This document shows positions 16,685-26,012 of a stretch of DNA of 37,349 nt, in pieces. Source of the DNA: an uncultured Fidelibacterota bacterium. GTDB taxonomy: Bacteria > Fidelibacterota > Marinisomatia > Marinisomatales > UBA1611. The DNA lies in contig CAJWLO010000024.1 in the NCBI GenBank assembly GCA_913043235.1, forward strand, positions 1 to 37,349, in the 5' to 3' direction. Numbering within the stretch: the stretch's first letter is position 1; every line of letters begins with the position of its first letter. The position numbers and the translations under genes are program-made. Below the pieces are notes generated by a model. It made no database searches, was not told the origin of the DNA, and saw nothing but the letters and a program-made list of their open reading frames with translations.

Positions 16685-19600
16685 TGTTTATTCATCTAAA
16701 TACCCATTCTGTGTATTCTCCCATGCGGGGGCTTTTATCTTTACCTGATCTTGTGCAATTATCTTGTTCTTATGGGATGGATACTTTGGCGCTTACAGAT
16801 GTAAACGGCATGTGGGGGTTTATCCGATTTGTTCAGCATTGTAAAGATGCAGGATTTTCTCCTATCGCCGGGACAAATTTAATCACCAAGACTGACGAAA
16901 TAATTCTGTTAGCAGAAAACCAGCATGGATACGAGAACATGTGTCGTTCTGTATCCATGGTTCATGATAATCCCAGTCGATCAGTGGCAGAAACCTTAAA
17001 AAAATATTGTGCCGGATTGTTTGTGTTATCTCATCAAGAATCCACTTTGAAAAAACTGATCAAATTTATTCCAGATACCCATTTATTTATTGAATTGCGT
17101 CCCGGAATCTCGGAATCATTTGCGCAGAATCTGGCCAAAAAGATGAAACTGGAAGTGGTGGCTACAGGAGATGTTTATTTCCGAGATCCTGATGATTATA
17201 ATATCCACGTTACGCTCCGGGCTATTGATAATAATACAACGTTGGAACAGTTAAATATATCCGAATGTAAAACAGATCAGCATTGGTTCCGGAATGAAGC
17301 AGAAATGGTTAAACTCTTTCCCAATAGTTTGGATGCCTTAAATAATAGCCGATATTTGGCAGACCGTTGCAAGACCGACTGGTCATTTATTAATACTATA
17401 TTTCCAGGATTATCGCTGAAGGATACCTACCACTGCAATAAAGAACTGAAGGATAAAGTTTATGCCGGAGCTAAGACTCGTTACGGAGAGATTAATGAAT
17501 CCATTCATCAGCGCATTCAATATGAGTTAGGTATTATTACGCAAAAAGGATTTTCACCTTATTTTTTGATTGTTCAGGATATTGTGCAGCAAACCCGGGC
17601 TACTATCGGCCGAGGTTCGGCAGCAGCATCAGTGGTAAGTTACTGTCTTTTTATCACTCAAGTGGATCCCTTACAGTACACACTTCATTTTGAGCGATTC
17701 ATTCATCCCGAGCGGGAGAATATGCCAGATATTGACGTGGATTTTCCTTGGGATGAACGGGACGATATTCTGGCCTATGTATTCAAGAAATACGGTAATG
17801 AACGAACGGCCATGGTCTCCAGCCAGGTCTTTTTGAAGCCCCGATCTGCCATTCGGGAAGTCGGGAAGGTACACGGATTATCTAATGAAGAAATTAAGAG
17901 TATTACCAAGCGGATCGGCTGGTATGTATCCCGCCGGGACTTAGAGCATTGGGTTCGTACTGATCCAAGGTTCTCTAATATAGACTTGGATGAAACGCTA
18001 ATCCGTGTTTTGCGCCAGAGTGAAAAAATTGTGGGCGTTTTTCGTTATCCATCGGTGCATCCCGGTGGGGTGGTTATTGTTCCAGATGAGATCCAAAAAT
18101 ATGTCCCGGTACTCATGGCACCCAAGGGGGTACAGATCGTAGAATGGGAAAAGGACCAGGTGGAAGATTCAGGGCTTTTGAAAATTGATCTTTTGGGTAA
18201 CCGCAGCCTGGCAGTAGTCCGAGATACGATCTGCCGCATAAATCTGAATTATGGGGAACATGCATCCCGAAGCAGATATTTGGATTACCACCAGATCCAG
18301 CCTGTAGGTGATGAGAAAACAGAAAAACTAATGAAAGCAGGAAAGACCATGGGGGTTTTTTATATCGAGAGTCCTGCTACACGGCAGCTCCTGGCAAAGG
18401 CTGGCAGGGTGGATTTTGAGCATGTGGTAATCTATTCGTCTATTATTCGTCCGGCGGCCAACCAATTCACCAACATCATGCTGGAACGAATCCATGGTGC
18501 GCCATGGGAACTGATCCACACGGATCTTGATTTTTTGGTGGAGAGTTATGGAATTATGGTTTACGAGGAGCAGGTGTCTATGGCAGCTATGACCATGGCA
18601 GGGTTGGGTTATGCAGAAGCGGAAGCATTGCGAAAAACCATGAGCCGGGATTCTCTGCAACATCTCATTCTTTCATGGAAAAAAAAATTTACGGAAGGTT
18701 CACTCCGCCGGGGCTATTCCCCCAATATGATCAAGGGTGTGTGGGATATGATTTCGTCCTTTGTGGGTTATTCCTTCTGCAAGCCTCATTCCGCATCTTA
18801 CGCCATGCTATCCTTTACCTGTGCCTATCTCAAGGCTCATTTCCCGGCGGAGTTCATGGCAGCGGTAATTTCCAATCAGGGTGGATTTTATTCAACATAC
18901 GCCTACATGAGCGAAGCACGAAGATTTGGGGTTCAAATCTTGTTGCCGGATATCAATCTGAGCCGTCGCCAATGGAGCGGTCGAAAAAATGTAATACGGA
19001 TGGGATTTATGAGTATTAAGAGACTGAAGAAGAAAGCAGTAGATGCCATTTTAGATGAACGAAAGGCAGGTAAATTTGATTCTTTGGATGATTTTCTTTC
19101 CAGGGTTAATCTGGATTTGGCAGATGCTATGGCCCTGACTAATTCCGGATGTTTTAACAATTTGGTTCCAAAGATAACACACCAAGAACGGGCATACCGA
19201 GTAGCGGGATTTTATCTTCAGAATGGTAAGCGGGAACTATTTACGACATCACCAGTGAATTATGATTTGAAGGCTGGAGACCAATATCGATTAGAATTGG
19301 AAACATTTGGTTATCCCCTATCTGTTCATCCGGTGGCTAGGTACCGACCCATGCTCAGTCCAAGGATCAAGTATGCCAGAGATATCCCAAATCTTATGGG
19401 GCAGTCAATCTATCTGATAGGTATATATATTACCCGTAAAGAAATCGTAACGCGCAGATCAGATCCCATGGAATTTTTCACTCTGGAAGATGAAACGGAT
19501 ATCTACGAGTGTATCCTGTTTCCCGACACATTTCAGGAATTTGGTGATCTGTTCCACTGGGAGAGCCTTTTCATTATTCGTGGAACGGTAGAAGAATCTT

Positions 19601-19692
19601 TTGGAGTCTACTCCGTAACAATTGAAAAACTAGCCAGCTTACAGCAGTGGGTACATCGATTGAACCGAAATGTAGGGTCAGTAATTATATAA
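16684..19692 (+). CDS. dnaE2: Error-prone DNA polymerase III alpha subunit
   Basis: 1002 residues from the ATG that overlaps the imuB stop. Order: PHP domain (FIHLNTHSVYS..., about 1-200), C-family polymerase core with catalytic Asp349 and Asp351 in MPDIDVDF and Asp502 in GLLKIDLLGN, finger/clamp region, helix-hairpin-helix stretch near 790-830 and C-terminal OB fold (GQSIYLIGIYITRKE...FFTLEDETDIYECILFP). Length and lack of a long C-terminal tail fit DnaE2, not replicative DnaE1 (about 1150). The PHP motif reads HLNTH rather than HxH, hinting at weakened metal binding. Together with imuB it forms the SOS-induced translesion mutasome. Its stop lies 3 bases from the convergent lipoprotein gene. 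Confidence 0.92.
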   Translation: MFIHLNTHSVYSPMRGLLSLPDLVQLSCSYGMDTLALTDVNGMWGFIRFVQHCKDAGFSPIAGTNLITKTDEIILLAENQHGYENMCRSVSMVHDNPSRSVAETLKKYCAGLFVLSHQESTLKKLIKFIPDTHLFIELRPGISESFAQNLAKKMKLEVVATGDVYFRDPDDYNIHVTLRAIDNNTTLEQLNISECKTDQHWFRNEAEMVKLFPNSLDALNNSRYLADRCKTDWSFINTIFPGLSLKDTYHCNKELKDKVYAGAKTRYGEINESIHQRIQYELGIITQKGFSPYFLIVQDIVQQTRATIGRGSAAASVVSYCLFITQVDPLQYTLHFERFIHPERENMPDIDVDFPWDERDDILAYVFKKYGNERTAMVSSQVFLKPRSAIREVGKVHGLSNEEIKSITKRIGWYVSRRDLEHWVRTDPRFSNIDLDETLIRVLRQSEKIVGVFRYPSVHPGGVVIVPDEIQKYVPVLMAPKGVQIVEWEKDQVEDSGLLKIDLLGNRSLAVVRDTICRINLNYGEHASRSRYLDYHQIQPVGDEKTEKLMKAGKTMGVFYIESPATRQLLAKAGRVDFEHVVIYSSIIRPAANQFTNIMLERIHGAPWELIHTDLDFLVESYGIMVYEEQVSMAAMTMAGLGYAEAEALRKTMSRDSLQHLILSWKKKFTEGSLRRGYSPNMIKGVWDMISSFVGYSFCKPHSASYAMLSFTCAYLKAHFPAEFMAAVISNQGGFYSTYAYMSEARRFGVQILLPDINLSRRQWSGRKNVIRMGFMSIKRLKKKAVDAILDERKAGKFDSLDDFLSRVNLDLADAMALTNSGCFNNLVPKITHQERAYRVAGFYLQNGKRELFTTSPVNYDLKAGDQYRLELETFGYPLSVHPVARYRPMLSPRIKYARDIPNLMGQSIYLIGIYITRKEIVTRRSDPMEFFTLEDETDIYECILFPDTFQEFGDLFHWESLFIIRGTVEESFGVYSVTIEKLASLQQWVHRLNRNVGSVII

Positions 19693-19695
19693 ATA

Positions 19696-20751
19696 TTATA
19701 ATTTGATGCGTTGAAGATCGAAAGAATAGTCATTATATGGCTCGAAGGAATCATCATCGCCAGGTATATTGACCAGAATATATAGGAACTGGTTTTGGGA
19801 GTCTAGGATAAGACCTCGATCTGTGAGATTACCGGCAGATAAAAAATAGTTTGATTCTAATTTGGTTTTCTGATCAAACTCAATGACAAAAACGCCCATC
19901 TCATCAGCGTCTGTGGGTGCCGTAAATACTCGATGGCCATCCATAGATACTGCAACTGCCAAACCGGGAGATTTTATCAGGTATTTCCCTGCAAAAGTCA
20001 TATCTGATCCATTATAGGAATAAACGTGCTGAACTGAAACATCTTCTTCCATGCTGCTAATACAAGCAAAGACAGTGTTGTTTGAATTGCAATAAACAAA
20101 ATGGTGGACTTTTCCTGATGAAAAACCGTATGGATCTGATATATTGGAATCCTGGGAAAAGCGCACTCCATCCCAATTGTATTTCTTTATAGATGCGCTG
20201 GTAGCGACATACAGGATATCGTGATCCCTGTCCATAGCAAGTTCACCATTAAGGACAGACTGAGATATTTCTGATGAATTATTGATATTTAAGGTAATGC
20301 AAGAAGGATCGGTCCTTGATGAAATGATTAGCGTGGTATCATTTACGAAGGCTAGGTCATTAACGTTCATTAGTGATATGGGAAATGAATTAATGATTTC
20401 AAGATTGGAAGTTTCCAGAATTGTAACCTTAGATTTCCCCTCCAAGGCTACAGCGATTATAGATCTATCTGAATTTAAATCCAGGGATCCGGGATGGGAG
20501 CCTAAGGTAATGAAGCCATCAATATTCATGGTATTACCAGTATTAATTTTCACGATTCTATTGTTATTATAATCTGCAAGGAAAATCGACTGGCCGTCCG
20601 CAGATATTTCCATATCCGAATATGTTCCCCCAAGTTCAAGAATATCGAATTCAGTATATTCAAAAAAAATATCCGGTTGTTCATTATCTATATATAATGA
20701 ACAGGATACAATAAAATACAAACTCAATAATATGTAAAATTTCTGCTTCAT
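19696..20751 (-). CDS. Beta-propeller lipoprotein (YncE/YVTN-like)
   Basis: 351 residues with a lipoprotein signal (LYFIVSC, lipid-modified Cys16). The mature part is made of about seven repeats of the YVTN/NHL type (MEISADGQSIFLADYNNNRIVKI, LDLNSDRSIIAVALEGKSKVTIL, VAVSMDGHRVFTAP, LILDSQNQFLYILVNI), predicting a beta-propeller at the membrane surface. Function unknown; such propellers usually bind ligands or partner proteins. Its start overlaps the stop of the upstream barrel protein by 4 bases (ATGA on the minus strand), so the two form an operon. Confidence 0.78.
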   Translation of the reverse strand: MKQKFYILLSLYFIVSCSLYIDNEQPDIFFEYTEFDILELGGTYSDMEISADGQSIFLADYNNNRIVKINTGNTMNIDGFITLGSHPGSLDLNSDRSIIAVALEGKSKVTILETSNLEIINSFPISLMNVNDLAFVNDTTLIISSRTDPSCITLNINNSSEISQSVLNGELAMDRDHDILYVATSASIKKYNWDGVRFSQDSNISDPYGFSSGKVHHFVYCNSNNTVFACISSMEEDVSVQHVYSYNGSDMTFAGKYLIKSPGLAVAVSMDGHRVFTAPTDADEMGVFVIEFDQKTKLESNYFLSAGNLTDRGLILDSQNQFLYILVNIPGDDDSFEPYNDYSFDLQRIKL

Positions 20752-21365
20752 AATTCAAACCTGTACAGAGAACCAAACTGGACTAAAAATGGGGATGTCA
20801 ATTGGCTTTCATTCAGATATTGTTGCAGGGGAATTTGAATGGTCATTTCCATATCTAGTTTATCACTAAGTCGGGTACCTAATTTCCCTGCGGCAAAAAT
20901 ACTATTTCCACCTCGGTCTCGAGTTACCTTTCCATATTCATAATAGTCCCTTGTTGTAAGCAGATGGCTAAATTGTATACCACCATAAATAAGGGAACTT
21001 TCAATATAATCTATATTTACCAGCGTCTGCAGTTCATTGCCATAGCGGTATCCATAAATATTTTCGCCATTACTAATACGAGTAAATACGCCTCCTGAAA
21101 AAACAAACTGTCGATAATTATTATTAATATATATTGAAAAGACCGGATCAATGGTTCCGGTTCCAACCTGCAAATTATCAGGAATACGATCTCCAAACCT
21201 GTCTGTGGCATTGATCTCACCATTACTGAGTTTTGCCCCAAGCCCAAATACAACCGGCAGTTTTTCTTTCAATAGATTTTTTTGAAAACGAGCCTGCAGG
21301 ATTACATCGCCTAAACCATATGATTCACGGAAATATTTACCACCCTTAACGGCGGCAGCAATCAT
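20748..21365 (-). pseudogene. Outer-membrane beta-barrel protein, N-terminal part missing
   Basis: 205 residues of barrel strands (GLGDVILQARFQ, FVFSGGVFTRISNG, SLIYGGIQFSHLLT, FLVQFGSLYRFEL with a near-terminal aromatic). Similar barrels (phenol-degradation MetA-like 'transporter' type) are usually nearer 300 residues with a signal peptide. Here the first Met is already in the barrel and no upstream in-frame start supplies a leader: the frame extends only 17 codons further, to a TGA at about 21414. The N-terminus therefore seems lost, and the product would not reach the outer membrane. A cytoplasmic remnant or a decayed gene is the best reading; sequencing or assembly error at the junction is possible. 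Confidence 0.6.
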
Positions 21366-21386
21366 CTTTTTAGGAATGAGGGAAAT

Positions 21387-22910
21387 ATGATATTCACAGA
21401 TGTTTCTTTTGAATCAAACATTGGTGTTACTATGGAAGCAAGAACTGCAGTAGCAGGAGATTTTGATAATGATGGAGATCAGGATGTCTTCATTGGGGCT
21501 ACGGTGGGTGAAAGTATTCTCTTTGAAAATACCGGTGATGGGACTTTCCAGGATATTACCAATCTTTCTGGAATTTTTATTTCTGATCAGGTACGTGGAT
21601 CGTCATGGGTAGATCATGACACAGATGGTTTTCTGGATTTATACGTAGGTCTCCTTTATGAGCCAAATAAATTGTTTAAAAATAACGGTGACGGGACATT
21701 TGTTGATGTTGCTCAAAATATTAACGCGGCCGGTCCGCTAACTGCTGGGATCATTATGGGCTTGGGTTTTATAGATTATGATAGGGATGGAGATCAGGAT
21801 CTTTTTATTACACAAGACAATAATAATGGCAATATACTGCTACGGTATGAAGATTATGGAGCTTATATGGATGTTTCAGCTATTTCCCAGACCGATCTGG
21901 ATGTGATGGGCATGGGCGTTGCTTTTGGTGATATAGACCGAGATGGATTCTTTGATTTTTACACTACGAACCTGTATGAAAATTCACTATTACTAAATTC
22001 TGATTCGGGGTTTTTTTCAGATATTAGCACTTCATCGGGGACGGAGGATATTCCAGGAAGTATGGGCTGGGGGACTTTTTTCTTTGATGCTAATAATGAT
22101 GGCTGGGTTGATATCTATAATAACAACGAGACCGCTTTTGGTGGAGTGATCAATTCATTGATGATCAACCAGGGCGACCTGACATTTAATATGCTAAATT
22201 ATGAATCTGGCGCTGTAATAAATAATAATGGCTACGGCTCCGCTTTTAGCGATTTTGATAAGGATGGAGACCTTGACATGATCCTAGTAGGCCATCCTTC
22301 AAGTTCAGGATCTATCAACCTGCTTCGCAATGACTCTGACCCTCAAAATTGGATCATATTTCAATTATCACAACAGGAACAAAATATTTATGGTATAGGG
22401 TCAACAATTGAACTTCATCATGGAAATACTAGACAGTTAAACTTTATTGGCGCAGGTAATGGTTACTGTAGCCAGAATACACTGGATGTACATTTTGGGT
22501 TAGGTTATGAAACAGAAGTGGATTCTGCTGTGGTGATCTGGCCCGATGGATTGACGGATGTGTTTACAGGGCTCGCTCTTAATTCCTATAATATATTAGT
22601 AAAAGGTAACCAAAACCCTCTATCTGTTAAAACTTATCCTGACCCAAAAGAGTTTGAATTATCTGCAATTTATCCAAATCCTTTCAATAGCAGTACATCC
22701 ATATCATTATTGTCATTTTCGACTGAATTAATTTATATGGAAATTTTCAACTCCATTGGTGAAATAATATTTGATAAAAAAGTCATTGTAACTGAAAAAG
22801 GATCTAAAACGATTTCGTTGAACTTTGGGAATAGGTCATCGGGAGTTTATTTGATCCATCTCAGATCAACTCAACATTCAGAGCTAAAAAAGATAACATT
22901 TATAAAATAA
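21387..22910 (+). CDS. VCBS/FG-GAP repeat protein with ASPIC/UnbV domain and T9SS sorting domain; signal peptide missing
   Basis: 507 residues. Repeats of the FG-GAP/VCBS type (GDFDNDGDQDVFIG, WVDHDTDGFLDLYVG, FIDYDRDGDQDLFIT, FGDIDRDGFFDFYTT, FFDANNDGWVDIYNN, FSDFDKDGDLDMILV) form a calcium-binding propeller, followed by an ASPIC/UnbV domain near 325-410 (LDVHFGLGYETEVDSAVVIWPDG) and a T9SS sorting domain (AIYPNPFNSSTSIS...GVYLIHLRS...KKITFIK). The sorting domain works only after Sec export, yet the protein starts MIFTDVSFESNIG with no signal peptide. It faces the truncated barrel gene across 21 bases, so both may have lost their 5' ends in one rearrangement. Domain calls are firm; expression of a functional product is doubtful. 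Confidence 0.75.
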   Translation: MIFTDVSFESNIGVTMEARTAVAGDFDNDGDQDVFIGATVGESILFENTGDGTFQDITNLSGIFISDQVRGSSWVDHDTDGFLDLYVGLLYEPNKLFKNNGDGTFVDVAQNINAAGPLTAGIIMGLGFIDYDRDGDQDLFITQDNNNGNILLRYEDYGAYMDVSAISQTDLDVMGMGVAFGDIDRDGFFDFYTTNLYENSLLLNSDSGFFSDISTSSGTEDIPGSMGWGTFFFDANNDGWVDIYNNNETAFGGVINSLMINQGDLTFNMLNYESGAVINNNGYGSAFSDFDKDGDLDMILVGHPSSSGSINLLRNDSDPQNWIIFQLSQQEQNIYGIGSTIELHHGNTRQLNFIGAGNGYCSQNTLDVHFGLGYETEVDSAVVIWPDGLTDVFTGLALNSYNILVKGNQNPLSVKTYPDPKEFELSAIYPNPFNSSTSISLLSFSTELIYMEIFNSIGEIIFDKKVIVTEKGSKTISLNFGNRSSGVYLIHLRSTQHSELKKITFIK

Positions 22911-23095
22911 CCCCCTCCCAAATATCCGAGGCTGTTTAATAATACTAATTTTAGGATTACAATTTCAGGGGTGCCATCTTATATGCGACTACACCAACCA
23001 GTTTATAAAAATAAATACCAATACTTATTATTACTCCGACTCTGAAATAATAATTACATCTTTTAATTAAACAATTTTTCCGTTAAAATGTAATA
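22911..23095. other. Intergenic stretch with AT-only inverted repeat
   Basis: No convincing gene. TTATTATT (23025-23032) and AATAATAA (23046-23053) can pair around a 13-base loop; without a T-tract or G/C pairs this is weak as a terminator. The base composition becomes clearly more AT-rich from here onwards. Confidence 0.3.
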
Positions 23096-23773
23096 ATGGG
23101 AAAAATCTTTTTGTACATGAGGTTAATAATATGGTGTTTATTAATGTGTGAAGCATATTCAGAAGACTTTTGGGACCATGCAATGAGGACGCATTATGAA
23201 CAGCGTGTCTCACTTTTTAATTCATTAGAAGTGAAAGATGATGCATTGATCATGCTCGGAAATAGCATTACCGCATCCTGTAATTGGTCTGAATTGTTTA
23301 ACAATGATAAAATAATTAATAGAGGGATTGGAGGCGATACTACAGAAGGTATTCTTAAAAGAATTGATTTTTTAAAAAACTGTAATCCTGACGCTGTATT
23401 TCTTTTGATAGGGACTAATGATTTGTCACAAGAGAAAACTCCAGATGAAATAATTATTAATTATGGAAAAATTATAAAAACTATAACAGAGTATAACCCT
23501 AGATTAAATTTATTTATACAATCTGTGCTCCCAATCAACACGAATCTCTTTATACTACCACCAAAATATGATAATAATACGATACAATTGCTCAATAAAA
23601 TGATTAAAAATCTTGAAGGTGGTAGAGTAAAATATATCAATCTTTATGATAAATTTTTAGATGATAATGGAAATTTAAAAATAGAATACTCTAATGATGG
23701 TTTGCATCTAAATGGATCGGGCTATCTACAATGGCAAGGTATACTGCTTGATACGTATGATAGGTTCAAATAA
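23096..23773 (+). CDS. SGNH/GDSL-type esterase, exported
   Basis: 225 residues with a signal peptide (MGKIFLYMRLIIWCLLMCEAYS). SGNH blocks are all present: Ser57 in IMLGNSIT, Gly79/80 in NRGIGGDT, Asn108 in IGTNDL and the Asp201-x2-His204 pair in NDGLHLNGSGY. Similar to the PAF-acetylhydrolase-like branch of the superfamily. Members often remove acetyl groups from carbohydrates, which fits the downstream sugar-uptake and sulfatase genes, but the substrate cannot be read from sequence. First gene of the AT-rich block; separated by 89 bases from the next gene. Confidence 0.88.
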   Translation: MGKIFLYMRLIIWCLLMCEAYSEDFWDHAMRTHYEQRVSLFNSLEVKDDALIMLGNSITASCNWSELFNNDKIINRGIGGDTTEGILKRIDFLKNCNPDAVFLLIGTNDLSQEKTPDEIIINYGKIIKTITEYNPRLNLFIQSVLPINTNLFILPPKYDNNTIQLLNKMIKNLEGGRVKYINLYDKFLDDNGNLKIEYSNDGLHLNGSGYLQWQGILLDTYDRFK

Positions 23774-23823
23774 GTTATAAAAGATATTTAAGATCTAGAT
23801 TAGATTGTTTAAGGTAAATTCGT

Positions 23824-23856
23824 TATAATACATTATTAGATAATAAATACAAGGAG
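23824..23856 (+). promoter_or_regulatory. TATAAT box and strong ribosome-binding site before the exported protein
   Basis: TATAAT at 23824-23829 with only a weak -35-like TAGATT 17 bases upstream, and AAGGAG at 23851-23856 six bases before ATG 23863. Such a full Shine-Dalgarno contrasts with the coupled or leaderless-looking starts of most genes in this window. Confidence 0.45.
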
Positions 23857-23862
23857 ATAATC

Positions 23863-24765
23863 ATGAAAAAAAATGATAGTTTATTTACCAAGCTTATTTT
23901 GATTCTCTTTCTAGGTATTGTTCAAGTTGGATGTCTAATCGAAGAAGTAGAGCAACCAGCATCAATTGAAGTTGGTTCGACATTCACTTCAGTATTAAAT
24001 ATAGCTGCTATTGCTGAAGAGAATACGAATCCACATCATGGTGCTATTGGAGTTCTTCATCCGATTGGTTGGGAATTTGAATCAGGCACTTTTGAGTCAA
24101 CTGATCCTGAAACACCATCTGGAAATATAATATCAGATCCTGATTCTGGTAAAAAATGGATTTGCACTGAGGCGGAATTCCTAGCTGATAGTGGCTGTAC
24201 AGACATAGATACATTAATTGGAATATATGATGGGATGGAATGGACCTTCTTAATATCAGATGTTGGCGATTATTATGCTGCGGATGCTTATCATGAAGTA
24301 ACACTAAATTTTAATACAGATAATGGTATAGATGGTTCTTATCCTATTGGTTATATAACCACAGTAAATACATGGGGAATGGATGATTGGCTTAATACAA
24401 CAGCAAACACTAACGATCCAAATATGACAGATACATCAATGAACCATATGGTAGATGTTACTGGCGGTACAACCGCAGATATATTTTACAATTCATTACC
24501 TACTATTTTGGAATTAAAACAAAATTATCCAAACCCATTTAACTCAATTACATCCATACAATATTTTTTGCCTTCTGAATCAAATTTATCAATAACCATC
24601 CATAGGATAGATGGTACTCTGGTTAAGGAAGAACTGATTAATAATCATCAATCCGGAATGCATACATTCCATTTTAATGCAAACGACTTAGCTAGTGGAG
24701 TTTATTTATTTGGTATAGCCATAAATAACAAAAGGGAACATATAAAGATGTTACATCTTAAATAA
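23863..24765 (+). CDS. Unrecognised exported protein with lipoprotein-like leader and T9SS sorting domain
   Basis: 300 residues. The leader ends in VQVGC (Cys24), a partial lipobox with Gln at -3. The middle (about 35-210), with VLHPIGWEFESGTFES, WICTEAEFLADSGC and GYITTVNTWGMDDW, belongs to no family I recognise. The end (about 217-300) is a standard T9SS sorting domain (LKQNYPNPFNSITSIQYFLP...GVYLFGIAIN...IKMLHLK). A lipoprotein and a T9SS tail together would be contradictory, so either the Cys is not lipidated or it is an unusual surface protein. It has one of the few strong Shine-Dalgarno sites here, AAGGAG at 23851-23856, and a TATAAT box at 23824-23829, suggesting its own promoter and high expression. 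Confidence 0.75.
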   Translation: MKKNDSLFTKLILILFLGIVQVGCLIEEVEQPASIEVGSTFTSVLNIAAIAEENTNPHHGAIGVLHPIGWEFESGTFESTDPETPSGNIISDPDSGKKWICTEAEFLADSGCTDIDTLIGIYDGMEWTFLISDVGDYYAADAYHEVTLNFNTDNGIDGSYPIGYITTVNTWGMDDWLNTTANTNDPNMTDTSMNHMVDVTGGTTADIFYNSLPTILELKQNYPNPFNSITSIQYFLPSESNLSITIHRIDGTLVKEELINNHQSGMHTFHFNANDLASGVYLFGIAINNKREHIKMLHLK

Positions 24766-24965
24766 TATTTGGTATTCAATTGTTATTAATACTTATTGAT
24801 TAAAGTCTATTAAAGTTTCTGGATAAAAAAACAAGGGACATAATTATACTAGATATTGTTAATTATAAAATGCTAAGAAAGTATTTTTCATTATTTGTAA
24901 GTATATATCATCGGGAGATGTATCTATTAATACAATAAATCGTTAATTGAAATATAAGAAAATCA

Positions 24966-26012
24966 ATGTCTTCAAGTATTGAGATTCAATCACTTTTTAA
25001 AAGTTTCGATGATAAAGATGTTCTAATTGATTTTAATCTTGAAATAAAACCAAGTCAATTTGTAGCTATCCTCGGGCCTTCAGGGTGTGGAAAATCGACC
25101 TTATTAAGAATTATTTCAGGTTTAGAATACCTTGATTCAGGGAAAGTATTTTTAAACAATGAGGATATTACAAATTTTGATCCAAAGGATAGAGATATTG
25201 CTATGGTTTTTCAAAATTATGCTCTTTATCCACATAAATCAGTGCAAGAAAATCTAACCCTAGGATTAAAGCTTAAGAAGGTTGAACCATCAATTATAAC
25301 CCAACGATTAAATAATGTAACTACTAAACTTAATATAAAAAGATTATTGGATAGGAAGCCTGGTTCATTGTCTGGAGGCGAGATGCAAAGAGTTGCTGTT
25401 GCAAGGGCATTAATGAAAAAACCATCATTATTTTTATTTGATGAACCCCTATCTAATCTTGATGCCAATCTAAGAGATCGATTAAGGGATGAGATTAAAA
25501 GATTGCATAAAGAGTTAGGTATGACAATGATATATGTAACTCATGATCAATTAGAAGCAATGTCCTTAGGTGATCTGATTGTAGTGATGAATGATGGTTC
25601 AATTCAACAGATAGGTACACCGGAACAGATTTATTCACAACCAGTAAATGTGTTTGTTGCAGAATTTATTGGAAATGTAAAAATGAATATACTTGAAATT
25701 AATATTTTAGATGATGGAATTAGTTTCGGTGGTATTAAGATAAAAATTAAAAATAAATTTTACGGGGATAGTAAGAAATGTCTTTTTGGTATTCGCTCGG
25801 GAGATATTATGATTTCTCAGAATTCTGAGTATCCTGCTAAAATAATATCTGCTGATTATTTTGGAAATTATTGGTTATTACAATGTGAGTTTGGTGATCA
25901 TATCTTGAAAATAAATTCAGACCAATATTTTGCAACAGGTGAGTCAATCAATATATCATTTAATTGGGATAATGCGCATTATTTTGATTCTGAAACAGGA
26001 TTAAGACTTTAA
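24966..26012 (+). CDS. MalK/UgpC/MsmX-type sugar ABC transporter ATPase
   Basis: 348 residues. Walker A GPSGCGKST (37-45), Q-loop QNYALYPH, signature LSGGEMQ (135-141), Walker B LFLFDEP (Asp159, Glu160), D-loop SNLDANLR and switch His193 in VTHDQ, followed by a C-terminal OB/TOBE-type regulatory domain of about 110 residues as in MalK. It energises carbohydrate import. The partner binding protein and permeases lie 7 kb downstream (33243-36206) in the same transcription direction, separated by the sulfatase and receptor trio. The 200 bases upstream contain no gene I can support. The next gene begins immediately after its stop. Confidence 0.93.
   Translation: MSSSIEIQSLFKSFDDKDVLIDFNLEIKPSQFVAILGPSGCGKSTLLRIISGLEYLDSGKVFLNNEDITNFDPKDRDIAMVFQNYALYPHKSVQENLTLGLKLKKVEPSIITQRLNNVTTKLNIKRLLDRKPGSLSGGEMQRVAVARALMKKPSLFLFDEPLSNLDANLRDRLRDEIKRLHKELGMTMIYVTHDQLEAMSLGDLIVVMNDGSIQQIGTPEQIYSQPVNVFVAEFIGNVKMNILEINILDDGISFGGIKIKIKNKFYGDSKKCLFGIRSGDIMISQNSEYPAKIISADYFGNYWLLQCEFGDHILKINSDQYFATGESINISFNWDNAHYFDSETGLRL

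Noticed and set aside
24890-24958. Short ORF of 22 codons in the gap before the ABC ATPase
   Set aside because: No ribosome-binding site, no recognisable composition and too short to support; the gap seems to hold only promoter sequence that I cannot define.
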